This document shows positions 12,621-27,093 of a stretch of DNA of 64,000 nt, piece after piece (the stretch's first letter is position 1; each line of letters begins with the position of its first letter). Source of the DNA: Hoplostethus atlanticus (taxonomy: Eukaryota; Chordata; Actinopteri; Trachichthyiformes; Trachichthyidae); the NCBI GenBank assembly GCA_034670405.1, contig JAXDDX010000002.1:4995001-5059000 (forward strand), written 5' to 3'. A program made the translations under genes and the position numbers. A model generated the notes under the pieces. That model was not told the origin of the DNA. It searched no databases and saw only the letters and a program-made list of their open reading frames with translations.

Positions 12621-12974
12621 TGTTGGTCTGCTATCTGCGTATAGCCATTGTCAGTCAGCGCTCCCTCTGAAACTACTCCAGTTATCCTTTTATCCCCAGT
12701 GAGTGGTGTGCTTTTGTAGAACAAAGCTTTGTACCAACAAAGCTCTTGAAGCATAAAAGGCTTGTCCAACATTTAGATTGATAATGTATCTTTATTAGCT
12801 TTTTGGCGTTTGGGCATTGTAATTGCTGTTTGGCTTGCTTTAGTCTTGTTGTTTAGATGGCGAGCCGTGGTACAGTGTATCCAATGCAGGTCATGTACAT
12901 GTGCATGTGCAAGCTGTGCTGTCACCACCACCACACCCACTTGATTAGCTGTGCCCTTTTATCATCCATGTAAA

Positions 12975-13262
12975 GTGTGTGTATATTTGCGTGTGCTTGT
13001 GTGTGCGCATACACACATCCATATGTGCCTGAGAATGTGTGGATTTTTGTGTGCGTGTGTATGTCTGTGTGTGTGACTGTTTGTGCGTGTTTGCAAAAGT
13101 GTGCATGTTTGCAAAAGTGTGTGTGTGCCCGCGCTTGTGTGTCTATGCTGTAAAGTAGCAGATGACAAGCAGAGCCTTGATAAAGTATTTCAATGTCACC
13201 AGCTATCTGTGGCAAGGAGTACACTGAGTCGCAAACTTGTCCCTGTCTCTCTCTCACACACA

Positions 13263-13316
<54 letters not shown>

Positions 13317-13330
13317 CACACACACACACA

Positions 13331-13362
<32 letters not shown>
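12975..13362. repeat. facing (TG)n and (CA)n blocks
   Basis: A degenerate TG-rich block (about 12975-13145) is followed by a long CA block (about 13256-13362, nearly uninterrupted). The two are complementary and lie about 110 bases apart, so they could pair as a hairpin or adopt Z-DNA. Open reading stretches here (Cys/Val or His/Thr repeats) are repeat artefacts. Confidence 0.8.
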
Positions 13363-14373
13363 GTGTCTCTCACTCTCCCTCTCTCTCTGGCTCACAGTGG
13401 TCATCAAGCCGGCTCAGACCAGTTTTTGCTTCTCACCCATCAGTCACTTCTGCTGTGTTGCTGAGTGCATGTGAAGGAGAGATAGCCCTCCTGTAATCCT
13501 GTCTGGAACGTGGCTATTAAACTTGACCACCACATCCACATTTGTCATCATCATTACCAATACCATCATTATTGTAATTATCATTAATATCACCAGTATC
13601 ATACTCAGTATCACTATTAAAGGTATTATGGAAGCAGAATTCCCAGTTTTATATAAGAAGTCTTTGAGAACTCTTTTAAAGACTACATATATTTGACCTA
13701 TTACCGGTCACCCAAGTAACTATGTTACTATGGTCCATCTTCAGTTCAAAGTAAATATCTACTAAATGTATCATGAGTCGACTAGCTACCCAGATCAGTG
13801 GCAAAAGCTATGTGCCTGGATAGAAAGAGTACTTTCTGCCCCTGCTGATGAGAATGTCCTGTAAAATACCACACTGTAAGCATAATGAGGAAATGTGGGC
13901 TATCTTGCTGGTAGACATCAGTATGCAGCTTGTGACGGTTCTAGTAGCGTATATTCTCAACCAGCGACAAACCAGCATACCTCATTCTCTGATAACAAGG
14001 CAGGGAGAGGAAGGAAGTGGGGAGAAAGTTGCCCGAGTAGAGTGATACAGACAGAAACCAAGCTGTGGTGACTTCAGCTGAGAGGTCACGTGACACATCA
14101 AAGACAGGCAGTCATCATTGTCACACTGTGTCCTCTGTGCATGTTCAGGCAGACTCAACTGGTTTGACCCAGCCAGTCGCTGCATCACCATCTAGAACAA
14201 CAGGGCGTGAGGCAGAATAACCGGCCCAGTCAAGTTCTAACTGCATGCAGGAACAATATCCGCTATTGTTGTGCAGAAGATGAAATGTCAAATGGAAGTC
14301 AGCCCCTCCAGGACCTGAGGGGTTGGTGGCTGGCTGACCAACTGGGAAAACAATGGAGTCACTATGGGGAGAA

Positions 14374-14410
<37 letters not shown>

Positions 14411-17400
14411 AGCCTCATTTCATATATAATAATCCATCCAATGCATAGGCAATAACAATTCCCATACATATAAAATATAAAACACTTCTGAGGATAATAT
14501 TTTTATATTGTAAAATACTTTCAAAATATTTTTTTGACAAGAAAAGACCTCCGTATATTTTCGATAAAGATAGTGATAATTACTAACAAGGCAGATGGCA
14601 CTGCCCATTTAATATCTTCTCTCTTCTCCCCTTCCCATAACTTTCCCTCTATCCACGTGCTCCAATAGGGCGTCCAAGCTCTGCACGCAATAAACTCCTA
14701 AAAATGCAGCAGCTAAGCCAGAACAGACACACCTAATCTAGCGATGACACAATTAAACAATTCATCATGCTTGAATGAACTGGCTAAGCATTGGAAAACA
14801 TGCACCTTATCTCTCACCTGATACTGTGGATGGTACCATGAATATCTTTACCAAGAAGACTATCAGAGCTAACGTGATCTTTTTATATGCTGCATACTTC
14901 GTAGGTCAGACTGTTTGCAGCTGACCACCTGTTGTAACATACTGACAGGCATGGAGAACAATAGAGGAGACCACACGCAGACCGTGGTCTCAGCATTTAG
15001 ACATGGGGCCAGAATACAGTCGGCTGGGTGGACGTCCAGGCAGCATTGGGGCCAAATTCAATTCATTTTTCACTGACCACAGTAATTAGTCTGATAGGTG
15101 GGTTTGTCAATTTCAGTTTGTGTTGTGGCCGTTATTGGTTTCTTTCCATCAGAGGTGTTACTGTTTTGCGCGAAACACACTGACTTGGATAAAAAATTTA
15201 AAAAAACATATATATATATATATATGGGGTTTTTTTGTTTTGTTTTTTTCTTTTCAAAATACATCACCTGAACTTGATCAAGGACTAATGAACTATCTGA
15301 GCATGGAAATATGTAGCAGCGTTTGAGACTTGACATCCTCATTATGGATCGAAATATATATCTGGCAACACTTCATAGGAAACAATCACATGGCCCTAAC
15401 TCCTCTGCAGGAACAAAGAATGGTTCAGGCTCCAACTGGTTTCCTCTGGCTTTGCTCTGCTGCACTGGAGCAAATGGCCTTGAAATTGGCTTCAAAATCA
15501 CATCATGCTTCACACCTCTTGAAAATGTAGACAATTACACAACCATTTTTTCCCATAAAACTCTTATTCCCTTGAGAATGAAAGAGAGAACAGGGGCACG
15601 TGTCAGATTAAGACACAATATTCAATATGGTTGCTCAAATAACCTCACACTTTGTCCAGCGCTAGTTTTCTAGCGTATTTTTCAGGTTGTCTTCATGTTT
15701 GTTGAGCCTATATAAATCTTGAAACAAAAGAGGAAGTCAAAATTCATTCTACTGTTAAAAAAAATATAATACATAGTGTTAAATACCAACGTGAATTGCA
15801 CATTGTTTCCATATAAGATCCGTATCAGATATTTTAGACGTTTGCTTCATGTTCGTCATACACGTCTCTCTGAGCAGGAGCGGGAAACGTGAAGCAGTCG
15901 AGCACATGCTGAGAGCAGAGCGAAGGGGTCAGGCGAGGATTGCACTGGTATGTGTAATACGTTCCTCTCTGTCTACTCACTGCCCAATGACGTTGAACGA
16001 AGCCCTTTTCTGACTGCTGCAACGTTGGCCTCTGCTTGTTTTGGAGGGAAAGGAGATCGGCTGCCAAACACTGAGTCAGTTAGATGAGATGAGAGAGGTC
16101 TTTCTTTTTTTTAGGGCAGCCTCTCCAAATGATTAAATTGAGTCACAGAACCGGAGCAAACCGGACTGGACTGACCTTGTCCCAAAGTGACTCTTGCTTA
16201 TATTTCTTTTATGGAACAGAGAGAGAGAGAGAGAGAGACCAGTCTATTTTCCTGAAATCTGGAAATGTCCAAACTTTACTTCAAACATCACAGAAAATGA
16301 TAGAGAGCAAAATCAGCGACAAAGTGACAGTGAAGCTGCTACAAATTCAGATGAAACGGACAGTGCAAAGAGAAGTGTACTTGAGAGTGTGTAAGACTGT
16401 TCCCTCGAAAGCACAGAACAGACACATAGTAACGCCTTTCCAAATTCATACCATGTGGACTGGATGACTGAAATGACACATGGTAAAGCAAAGAGGATAA
16501 AGCAAGGAAACTATGCACGCATGTGTGTGTGTAGGCACATGTTCACATGTTGGATCGCAAGGCAGTAGGGGTGGAGCTGCAAGGGTGTGGTTCATCCCCT
16601 TGCTTCCTATTGGCTGGTCTCTCTTAGCTGAAGCAGTTAGACACGCCCCCGGGACAGGACCCTCATGACTCAGTGCTGATTCATCGTTCGGAAGACAAGA
16701 AAGGAGAGCAGAGAGAGAGAGAATAGAAAGAAAGAGAAAGACAGGAACTGGGACAGAGGTTACGGCAAAGAGAGGGGTGACTGTAGATAAAAGAGAGGGG
16801 AAGGCGGGAATGTGGGAGAGGGATGAAAACTGGATAATTTTGGATAGGGAGGGATAAAGTAATTAAGAGTGGATTAGAGAGGGACATAGCAAAAGGGAAA
16901 GTAGATGAAGGGATCTCACCAAAGAATCTACAACATAAAGACAATATAGAACAAATTTGCGAAAATGAAATATGCTGTCGAGACTGGAAGAAGAGTGTTG
17001 ATGGGTTGATTCAGCGCTGGCGGCTGCTGCCTGACTCAGAAATTTCCAGAAATGAGTTAAGCCTCTCACTAACCAAATAAGGCCCACTCTGCCCTCCCTC
17101 CCTCACCCCTACTCCACTCTCTCAACATTTGGCAGAACTCATACGCCTGACAGAAAATGTTACCTCAACCGCCCCCCCAAAAAAATCCTCTCATAATCAG
17201 CAGAAGTGGCGCTGAGAGCATTTCAAATGATGGTGAGCACGAAAGTGGAGCATCAGTTTGACCTCATTTTCTTTCCCTCCCTGTAACCGTTCCTTTTTAT
17301 TTTCCATGAGTTACAGATTGTGGAAAAAATGAATAGCAGGTCATGTCAATAGAAGACATTTTAATGCAACTCAAATGCAACACAGGAGCTGCAGAAAATC

Positions 17401-18191
17401 ATAATGAGATGTTCAAGTATGTACCTTGCTTTGAGAATAATAGCTCAAATAATGGCACCATAATGGGAATATGGTCATAAATCCTGGTCAGTTATCTGTT
17501 GTGTAACACTGTTCTGTTTTGTGCTCTGTTGTCACCGAGCCATCTCAGATCCCATCAACATTTCAGCAGCTCTTACTTTGTTATGATTAATACCCTTTGT
17601 GGCTTTCGTCAAATTGTCATTAAGACACAAGAGTGTTGCTAGGGGACAATCAGATACAAAAATCCAAAAGATTTATAAAGATGTGTGTGTGTGTGTGTGT
17701 CTGCATCTGTGCACGTGAGTGTGCATGCACGTGTGTGCTTGCACGTGTTGGTGAGTGCGTGTTGTTCAACCACCTGGCCATTCCAATCCATTCTGTTGGT
17801 TTCAGCCCTCCTCAGACCCCAGCTGGGGTGACCGACGGTGTTGTTTACATAGTCTGACCCATGGAACCCCAACTGGAACAAACACAGTCTGGGGGACTGG
17901 CCCGCCTTGTCCAATCCGGATCAGACAGGAAAATTGTGGAACATGAGATGGATGAAATATTTGGCATTAAATTTAGGGCAAGATATTCATGTCTTGTGGG
18001 CAGCGGGCCATGCTGCTGCCGGAGATGTTGGAAAGGTGATGTTAGATCGGTTGTTTGACTATTCTGGATGTCGTGCTCTACGACCAGCTAGATTCTGGTT
18101 TAAAAAACAATTCTTTTGGATCTGGGATTGCTTGTGATGAACTGGACAGATACTGTAGACGGATGCATAATCTTCAGTCCATACCCATATA
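13363..18191. other. intergenic, no gene recognised
   Basis: Simple repeats only: (GA)n at about 14371-14412, (TA)n at about 15210-15225, (GA)n near 16219-16238, a purine-rich strand at 16690-16910 and (TG)n at 17683-17700. A small CCAAT-like motif plus TGACTCAGTGC lies around 16608-16680 without an associated exon. No coding evidence. Confidence 0.55.
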
Positions 18192-18713
18192 CAGTACCAG
18201 TCAAAGGTTTGGACACACCTGACTGTTTCTCATGGTCTTAAAGACATTTTGATCTAAAGGCTTATGCTTAAATGCTTGAAATTAGTTTCTTAGACAAATA
18301 TAAATAGTGAAGTCGATGCCTGTATGAATTTCTTTTCAAAACTACAATTTTTATTAAAAAAATAAAAGAAAAGGTGGAGGTAGAAATTGTTGAACCACAA
18401 TGATTAAATCATTTTAAAGGCACACATAGTGACTGTTGCCTTTAAAAGTTAATTTGTGAAAAAAAATGCTTGTTAATGCCTACTAATGCAAGAATCTAAA
18501 ATATAGGATAGTTTTGATTTAGTTTTCTTTTTTTTTTGGTTACTGCATAATTCCTTTTGTGTTATTTCTATGAAAAACAAAGAAAGAAGACAAAGAAAAA
18601 CCCTTCTATGAGTAAGTGTGTCCAAACTTTGTTACTAGACAAAACAAAAAAAGGGCAAAAAAGACCAGTAACAGGGGGCAGTTACCACCAAGCCAAACGT
18701 TTGACTGGTACTG
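18192..18713. mobile_element. Tc1-type MITE, 522 bp, with TA duplication
   Basis: Left end cagtaccagtcaaaggtttg and the reverse complement of the right end (cagtaccagtcaaacgtttg) agree at 19 of 20 bases. Each end is flanked by TA (18190-18191 and 18714-18715), the Tc1/mariner target site. The interior is A/T-rich with no transposase, so this is a non-autonomous element moved in trans. The near-identical ends suggest fairly recent activity. Confidence 0.9.
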
Positions 18714-21700
18714 TACATATACACACATACCTAAACATACTTATTCCCACACAAGTGTATCTGTACAGATCACACAAACACACACAATAAACCTTTTTGC
18801 TTTCTGTACTTACCTACTTGTCTTACTTTGCTTATCCTTCTTGACAAGGTTTGGTAAGCTTGCTGATTATTGTCATAGACGTATTAGTCTCTCTCAAAGG
18901 TCATTATACCTCTCCGCTTGGGTAGAAGTCTATTTTGAGATGCTAGTAAACAACACTGATTATAAAGAAGGACACACTGTCGGAGGGGGTAGCCGATGCC
19001 TGTTGCTTTCTTAAAGTCTCTTCATGTTGCAGCATTAGCCCCTCGCTGTGCAGTCCCACTGTGCAGTCTTTTATCTTTCACTACCATGAACAAAGTTATG
19101 AAAAACCTGCTGGATTGTTTCACTTCCACCACGTGCCGAGGTGAAACGCCTTGTTTCAATCTTTCTCTGTAATGAGAAAACAATGAGAAGCTATTGATGT
19201 AGGTGTTGGCCAGGTTATGGAACCGCAAAGTCCATTACTCCGCTCTCTGCAACTTTAGGTTTTTGTCATTTCTTTGTAATCAGGTTGCTGCAGGGTCATT
19301 TTTTAATGTCAGCTTATATTTAGGCGGATCAACAGCCAGTGTCCCAGTCCTCATTTGAGCGAGGTCAAGAGAGGTTTTTATGAGTTCTCCTCACCGTAAA
19401 GGTGGCTAAAGGCTTAGGGAAGGGATGATTTACGGCCAAGTGTGTGTGCGACCTCCATCCTGCATTTACTCTGCAACTTTTAATACAGAAAAAAACTGAG
19501 TGTATACTGGCATAGCAAGTGATTATGTCTTATGATGGGCATTAAGAGAAACTCTCACTCACTATCACTTCTTATGATGCGCAAAGTGGTGAGTCTCTTT
19601 TTGGTTTGTCCAATGGTGAATTAACATGCCTCTATAATAGGTAAGAAACAAGACAATGGCAGAGTGATAGCCTGTGTTCGAGCCTGTGTGATAGCCTGCT
19701 GTGAAGTTGGTAGAGTCAGAGCAATTCTGCAACATCACTGTTACACTTATATATATATTATATATTTTCACCTTTGTAGTGGTATTGTGCACCGTGCCCT
19801 ATTTCAAGGGAGTGGATAAGGCCACCAGGCTATTTTGGAAGTCATTGGGCTATCACCTAGAAGGTGTTAGACAGAGGGATCTGGGTTACAGAAGGAAGAC
19901 CACGTGATGTTTGGAACCTATACACAACACTACTGAAGACCTAGAAACCATACGGCTGGATACAAAGAACAAATAAGTGACCTACAAAACATGCTGCTGT
20001 TCCTAAAACTTGATGCCGCTAGTAAACCGATCATGATCACCGTAAACAATGAAACCAGGAAGAGTAGACATGCTTGTACATTTCGTTCATGAACTATTGC
20101 AGTGACAAACAACATTGATGGGCGAAACAGAAAATGAATACTGAGACACACAAAGCAGTGTGCTATACCATGTCATATTTATAAACCGTGACTTTAGGAT
20201 ACTACCTGAAAGGAATGTAAGTGGCTGGAAATACCAGATGCTTGGTGAGGCGGCGTACAGACACTAGAATAGAAAGGCTATTGTGGTGAGCCAGGAATCT
20301 GTAGCAGAGGGAAAAGACAGGGAATTGGGTCAGTGGTCCACGTGAGACCTATTGCTTTATGCCACTCCAACTATAAGTAAACCATCTGCCACAGGGAAGC
20401 TGGGCAGATCCAGAGAGAGAAAGGGACAGACAGACAGAAAGAAAGAGAGAGATGAAGAGAAAGAGAGGGAGGATTTGCACGAGCTGTTTGGTTGAGAGAG
20501 GGGAGGGATGGAGAGAGGAAAGGGGAAGTACAGAGGGAGAGGGAGGGAGAGGAAGATTATATTGAAAAATGAAATTTATCAGGCTATTTTTGAAATAGAA
20601 CGTGATCCCCTTGGTAAGCTCTCTACTGAGTGGGCAGGATCAGGGAGGGCAGAGTATAACTTGACTGGAAAGAATGTGCGTCCAATGGGGAGGAGAGTGG
20701 CAGGCATTAGGGGGAAAGATTAGAGGAGGGGTATGGAGGCTGAGGTGCAGAGATAGTAGTAGAGGGGGTTGGGGGGGGGTAGGCAGAGAGGGGGGTAAAT
20801 GGTTTCGGGAGATAGAGAGAGGGTTGGGGAAGAGGTGAGAGACCGTGTGGAAGGGTGACAGATTGAGTGGTTGGAGGTGGGGGGGGTGAAATAACCGTGA
20901 GAAGTGACTGGGTGCCTTGGAAACACAGCCAACCAGACAGACCGCCTTCCACAGATCCCTGCTGCACCTGTTGTTTTTCAGGAAAGAGATGCATAGAAGG
21001 GGCTAGGGGTGAGGGTTGGAGTGGGGTGTCAAGGCTCTCTGTGACTCAGGAGAATGTGATCAGGCAGAGAGAGGGAGAGGAAGAGAGAGAGAGAGAGAGA
21101 GAGAGGGGCTGACTTAAAGCTGAGCTGGGACTTTGAGAGCGAGCTGGGCGCTGGGGCCTGCGCTATGAGTCAGCCATGGCTAAAAAAGGAAAGTGAGTGA
21201 CTTCCACCAGGGACCAGCAGGATAAAATAAGACAAGTGGTGAAGCAGCACTCCTCAACCCAGCCTCCCTTCCCCTTGAAACAGAACATGATGTGACCCAG
21301 CACATCAAGCTCCCCCTTAACTTGATGCCTTGTCATCACGCATCATATGCTCCACAAATATACTAAAGACTTACATCTCTGCTTGCTTTAACCTCTCAGA
21401 TGCAGTCCCCCCTCCCCCAGTCTAATGAATTAGTGAAAGAGATTAGCAATACAATATTTTTATACCCTTAAGCCATAGCATGCAGTTGTACCATCAAAGT
21501 TAACACACGGCTATTAGAGCAGACATACAATCAATGTAGCAGTTAACAAGGCAATCACTCTGCAACCGCAGATCTCTCCCGCCAAATTCATCCCTCTTTT
21601 TTAGGGTTACAATGGAATTCCGCGCATTGAAGAAATCCTCACGAACTGGCCCGAGGTTATGGTGCAAATCCCTTCGTGACATAACAGGAGAGGCAGAATG

Positions 21701-24700
21701 TCAGTGGTCTAAATTGTCACATCTCCCCTTCCTCCCCTGTAGCTCTCAGAATAGAGCGGAGCACTCAGCATTGCCCACCATGGTGAGGGACGGCAGTAAT
21801 ATGAGCCGCAGAGTATACAAAGATACTTTATGTTGTTTTGCACATAGAAGCCACGTTGCTAATGTCAGGCTGACTTTGTTTTTCTCCTTGGGTGCATGTC
21901 GGTGAGGCCCATAGAAGGCCTGCCTCTTAGAACCGAAGCCATCAGTCTTTGTTGACATGGTTATGATAAGAAATACCGTCTCCTGTCCCTACGGAGTCGT
22001 CATCATAGCCATCAAAGCAGCTGTGACTTCTGCAAAGTTTCTGCAAACACATCTGGTGGTGGGGTGAGAGTTAAGATGGAAACTGTCAGCGGCGGGAACA
22101 ATATGCACCAAGATGCACGTGGATCACAAGCAACGGAAAGAAGCGAAGCGGGGAGGAGCGAGGGAGGCATCTGTCCAAATGCAATCTGTCACGTCAAAAC
22201 TGAACTCAGTGTGACTTTTTTTTTACAGGCGGCCTGGCTCTGACATGATTTTAAGGAAATATAATCAGGCCTGACAAAGCCTGCTGTTTACCTCTGCTTG
22301 GCTGTGAGCAAGGCGTATGGAGCAGAGCACGGCTGACATCCTACCTACATAACCCACAGCAATAGGCTTTCTAATCCCCGGCAGCCTGCACAACAGAAAT
22401 CATTATACTGCTAATCTGCAAACAACAAACGTCAAAACTGACATGGGCCTCTGCTGTGTGTACTGTGCTGTGTCTCAGGGCCTGGTTACAACAACCTCCT
22501 TAGCGTTGCATTCACTCAACGTTTCATCATGTGAATTTATAGTTCACCGCAGTCAAGATGGATTTCAGACCCATTCTGTACATACAGTATTTGCTGTCAC
22601 GTCTCTCAGACGGTTCGAATGACATCTTCTATTAGCTTTCATTTCCTTGAACCTGAGCCCTTACTTTCACCACTTCTATTTTGGCCATATTGCCTGTTCT
22701 CCGGTTGGGGTAAAACTGTGCTGTAGTAGCAGCAAGGTGTTGAACCTCTGGTGCTGTCTAAGAGTTGCAAACATGCCGGTGGAGTGGTGTGTGTGTGTTG
22801 CAGGGTTGGAGGTGGAATGCTGACCATGCTGAGACTTTGGTATGGCAGGGATGGGAGCCCCGGCATGGAAACATACCTCAGTGTCACTCTGGCTATCAAA
22901 TTCCTCCCCATACTGTACAGTGTCAGACACCAGCCCATTCAGCCCCACAGAGGTTATTTAAAAGGACTAGCAATTAGCACCTTCACCATTAATTACGCTC
23001 AGTCCATCAGTATCAACCCCATTACCCCGTAGTTAATGTTAGTCACAGCACATTTCTATTCCTTCTTGTTTCCGTACACAACACAGCAGACACGACACAT
23101 CAGCAAGACGAAGACAGACTCTGGCATTTGCAGCTGAGATTAGAAGAAGAATGGCATCTGTCTTTTATGGAGTGACCAGCTTGGAATCAAGCACTGTAAC
23201 GACTGGCCAATAATATGTGAGAGATATGTGTACAGCCTGCAGCAGCTGTACAGCAGCTGTTGTTGACATTCATACTATATCCATATGCATTCAAGCAGTT
23301 TTAGCAGTGATAGTGCATGTGTTGGAGGCAGTAAGGAGGAGAGTATGTTTCTTCTCTGTTGAAAGTAAGTGGGTCCCTGTTCTGTGGCATGGCCGTCCAA
23401 TATGGTGTATTCACTGGAGGGAAATAACTTGTCTGGCAAAGTCGGTGAAAATCACTCCCCATCTTTCTGTCAGCTCTGAGGCCAGTTTTAATAATGAAAA
23501 GCAGCAGCCTCAGAGCTTGTGTGGATTTGCTTCAAACTGGAATGAACCGGCCAATCATGAAGAAAAACACTTAAAAAGCAGGAAAGCCCCCGCCTCCCCT
23601 CCTTTATCCCTATCTCTGTCTCTATCTCTGCCCCCCTCTGTGTGCCCAATTAGAAAAACAGAGGAAGTCTGTACTCAAGGCAGCACTGCTGAGAAATGGA
23701 TGACAGATGATGAAAGTTGAAGAGTTCATGACTGGTGAGGACGTAACATCTCACCATAAACTTTGGTCGGTTGGAGTTCATGTTTCTGATACTCACGTTG
23801 GGGATGACTAACGTGACTAACATGTTTGCTAGTCATAACCAAACAGTCATCTGATTCTGGCAAGTCTTCAAGCTATCAGCTAGTGAGGGCAGACTGACAC
23901 TTTAAATAGTCAGGCTGTTCGACTCGGTTATGTCTACTAACTACTAACTGCCAAACTATGAATTACTGTAACGACAACATGTTATATGGGACCAAATTAA
24001 TATGGAATTATTCTGTATTGTGATTTTATGATGCCAGCCAAACAGTTACACATTAATTCCTGAATCTGGCAATTTTAAAAACAGCAATTACAATTTCTTG
24101 GATTTCATCGCCTCAATATGGAAAACATCTTATCACTAAGTGCATCAACAACAATCAAAGTTCATGTAAGTCATAAAATGTCACTTATCCATACAACCCT
24201 TCTCACAAAGTATTTCCAGCCCTGTAGTTTCAGTTGGTTTATTGTCTCAGAGGAATGCGTGGGCTTGCACCGCCACGGTGCACCATGCTTCAGCGCAGAG
24301 ATGTGCGTGTGCATTTCTATTATGTCACAGTGATGATGTGGCACTGGCAAGCAGGCATGCAGGGGCCTCAGTCCAGCCCCTCTCCATCCATGCTGAACGT
24401 GCCTGGTCACAGAAAGCTGCCGAGAACCTCTGGATCACAGGGGGCTTCTAGGTAGTGGGATTAGCCAGTGAGAGGAAACAGCTGAGGCCTGTGTAGCGTC
24501 AGCACTTGCTAATCAACACTCTCACCGCATAAACTCACACACACATACAAACACACTGCCCCGACCAATGCTCTCCCTCAATAATCCCCTCCTCCTTTAT
24601 TCAATCCCCAGGGGTCATATACCCACAAAGGCCTAGGTCCACAAATGTCAAAGGGACCAGGCCGTAGGGTGGGGTGGGGACCGAGGGGAGTACGCTAGGG

Positions 24701-27093
24701 ACAAAAGTGCTTGGTCAGAGCTGCGTGGGCTGCTGAGTCATCACTGATACACAGACAAAGAGATAATATGTAAAATAAAATGTAAGTTGATTAGCTGTCA
24801 AGGTTTTAGTGACTGTACCATTAACTGTTTGATGTATTTAACACGTTTTTTTCCCATACGCAACAACTTTGATGCTCAGCAGCAAGATAAAAAGCGACAG
24901 GTTCATGCAGCACAGAGGACATCAAAATGTCAAAAACGGTTCCGTTTTCCAGAGGTTTGACTTTGATATTGTTCAGAGATCATTCTGTGCATTGCGTTAT
25001 AGCTGAGTTTTTCCGAGCTCCTCCATGCGTCCATGCTCACATTTTCAACAAATCAATTATTATAATACAGGGCTGACTTAAAACGAAACGAAAACGAAAA
25101 TCGATTCCCTTCGTGTGAAATTGATGGATTGGCAACATAGCAGACTGGTGTACGTTATAAATAGGTCATGTGTATACAAACTGCAATACTACTGAGAGCA
25201 GCCTGACAATGCAATGTTGAACATAGGCAAGTTAAATATTTACTTCAACCTGAAATAAACCAGGCCAAAAAGATTTCAAAATCACTTATAGTTTGGCAAT
25301 ATGTATGAAAATGAGAACTTCTAAATATGACAATAAAATAACTATTTACTTTGGGTTGAACTTAACCAAAACAAAATAACTTTACAATGGCATGACACAT
25401 TTGTGCAAATAAGGCTTGAGTGAAAAGAACATTGTACAACATAACCCAACGTCCACAACAGTTTATCCTTTGGTGAAGATTATATATTAGAGATTACTAG
25501 AGATTAAAGACTCAGCTATGAAAATGTGGTTAGAGACACTGTTTGACGCTGAAACCAGATAGAAGTCTCATGCCGACCCCTCCTCTATCATAGGTTTGCA
25601 ACAGGCAAGTATGTCCCTTCATGTGCATGCATGATTCAGCGGGGATCAATAAATCATGTGTGTTGCTGTATGTCGACCTGTGGCTGCAGCCAACTTGCCT
25701 CGTAACCATCCACCCGTGTTAGGTTTCAGTGTCTGTTCCTAGAGAGGGGTGCTGTGACTCCTTGCTCACATATCTGTCCAAAAATACAGTTTATCTGTGC
25801 CAGTGATGTGGTTGGTTTTTAACTTGAACTCTCCATTAAGATTGACATATATTTTATGTGTGTTGACATTTACAGACAGATATACAAATGAACTTTGTTC
25901 TACCTACACAATGATCAATGACAAGAAGATACATATATATATTGAATGACGTCTGCATATAATAAAAGGCACGACAACAAAATAATTATTTACATTTTTT
26001 TATTTTGCATCGATTTTATCTCAAATGTGTAAGTTGAATCAGTCTAACCAGAGGTGAACTACAAAACAAGTTGAGGGACACTATTGGCACTCCAATTCAC
26101 TCAGTTAAAAGAGAAGTGGTCTGGTCTGCATAAAGGCTATTTATCTGGCTTCACCGCTCCTTCTCTGAACTGAGCAAATCCCCAGAGTTAACCCCTGACT
26201 TTTATAAAAGTCATGACCCTTGCAGAGGGTGGAGTTTGTTGGGTAGATTCAGTCCATGTCCTTGGCGTCTGCATGTCCAACACCCTAGATATCATTTTTG
26301 AGTCTGCCCAGTGTGATAGCCTCAGCCCAGCAATGACCCTTGACCCCACACAGCCAACCAGATGAGAATATCCCCACACTATCTCCAGAAATAGACAACA
26401 TATGTCTATACTGCTCACGTCTTTAAGTAAAGATAGGGCTCTTGTTGTACTATTGAGCTGCCGTCAGAACCTTTGTTCACTTAAGACCAGTTTGAACATG
26501 TGTAAACAATAAAAACAGAATGAATCCTGATTCTCTTGTGGCGCATTTGTCATTAACAGTTTGAGAAAAAAATTGAAAATAATTTGTGTTGTGTATGAAT
26601 TCAGTCTGTGAAAGGTTTGACTGTCTGTACCCATTTAGGGTAGAAGTAGGACTTTTAGGTATCATAACCATGCAACTGACGGCAGCAAAGTCAGGTGCAG
26701 ATTTCTATACAACCTCTAGGGGCAGTGTTGCACTAGTTTTTAGAAGATATGCTGGGCCCAGCATAGCGGCAGCTTGTTCTTTTTAACTAGGACTGCCATG
26801 ACCCAAATAGATTTCTAACAGGCCAAAGCAATAGGTAATCATTAATCAGTTTCAGCTTCAGTTTTAACCCATGTTTGTTTTTCAGTCAAAGGATGTTTTG
26901 TTGCTATTCTGTTAAAGATTTAACGACAACTGTATATGATTGTGCTCATACTAAACAAAAATGAATGTATATGTGCAGTTACTTTAGTACATGTATTCAT
27001 TTATACATGAAAGCATGTATATGTGTACTAGTATACCTATGTCTGATCTTTTTTATGAAAGAAGCAACATAACATTTTAATTTAGAACAAAAG
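18714..27093. other. intergenic, no gene recognised
   Basis: About 8.4 kb between the MITE and the inferred arrdc3 3' end. It includes a long purine/G-rich block (about 20400-21105) and short A/T-rich stretches. No exons, RNA genes or recognisable transposon proteins were seen. Open stretches near 23217-23720 and 26188-26418 look like chance. Confidence 0.5.
20400..21105 (+). repeat. polypurine/G-rich low-complexity block
   Basis: The + strand is strongly purine-biased for about 700 bases, with (GA)n ends and several G-runs near 20765-20890. Such runs could form G-quadruplex or triplex structures. No protein is supported here. Confidence 0.6.

Noticed and set aside
16600-16690. CCAAT-like motif and TGACTCAGTGC suggesting a promoter
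   Set aside because: No exon, CpG island or transcript structure accompanies it; single short motifs are expected by chance.
23217-23720. 167-codon open frame
   Set aside because: No recognisable domain, ends in a low-complexity Leu/Ser stretch from a CT repeat, and no splice context.
26188-26418. 76-codon - strand frame starting MSSIDICCLFLEIVWG
   Set aside because: No homology recognised and no upstream promoter or polyadenylation context; treated as chance.
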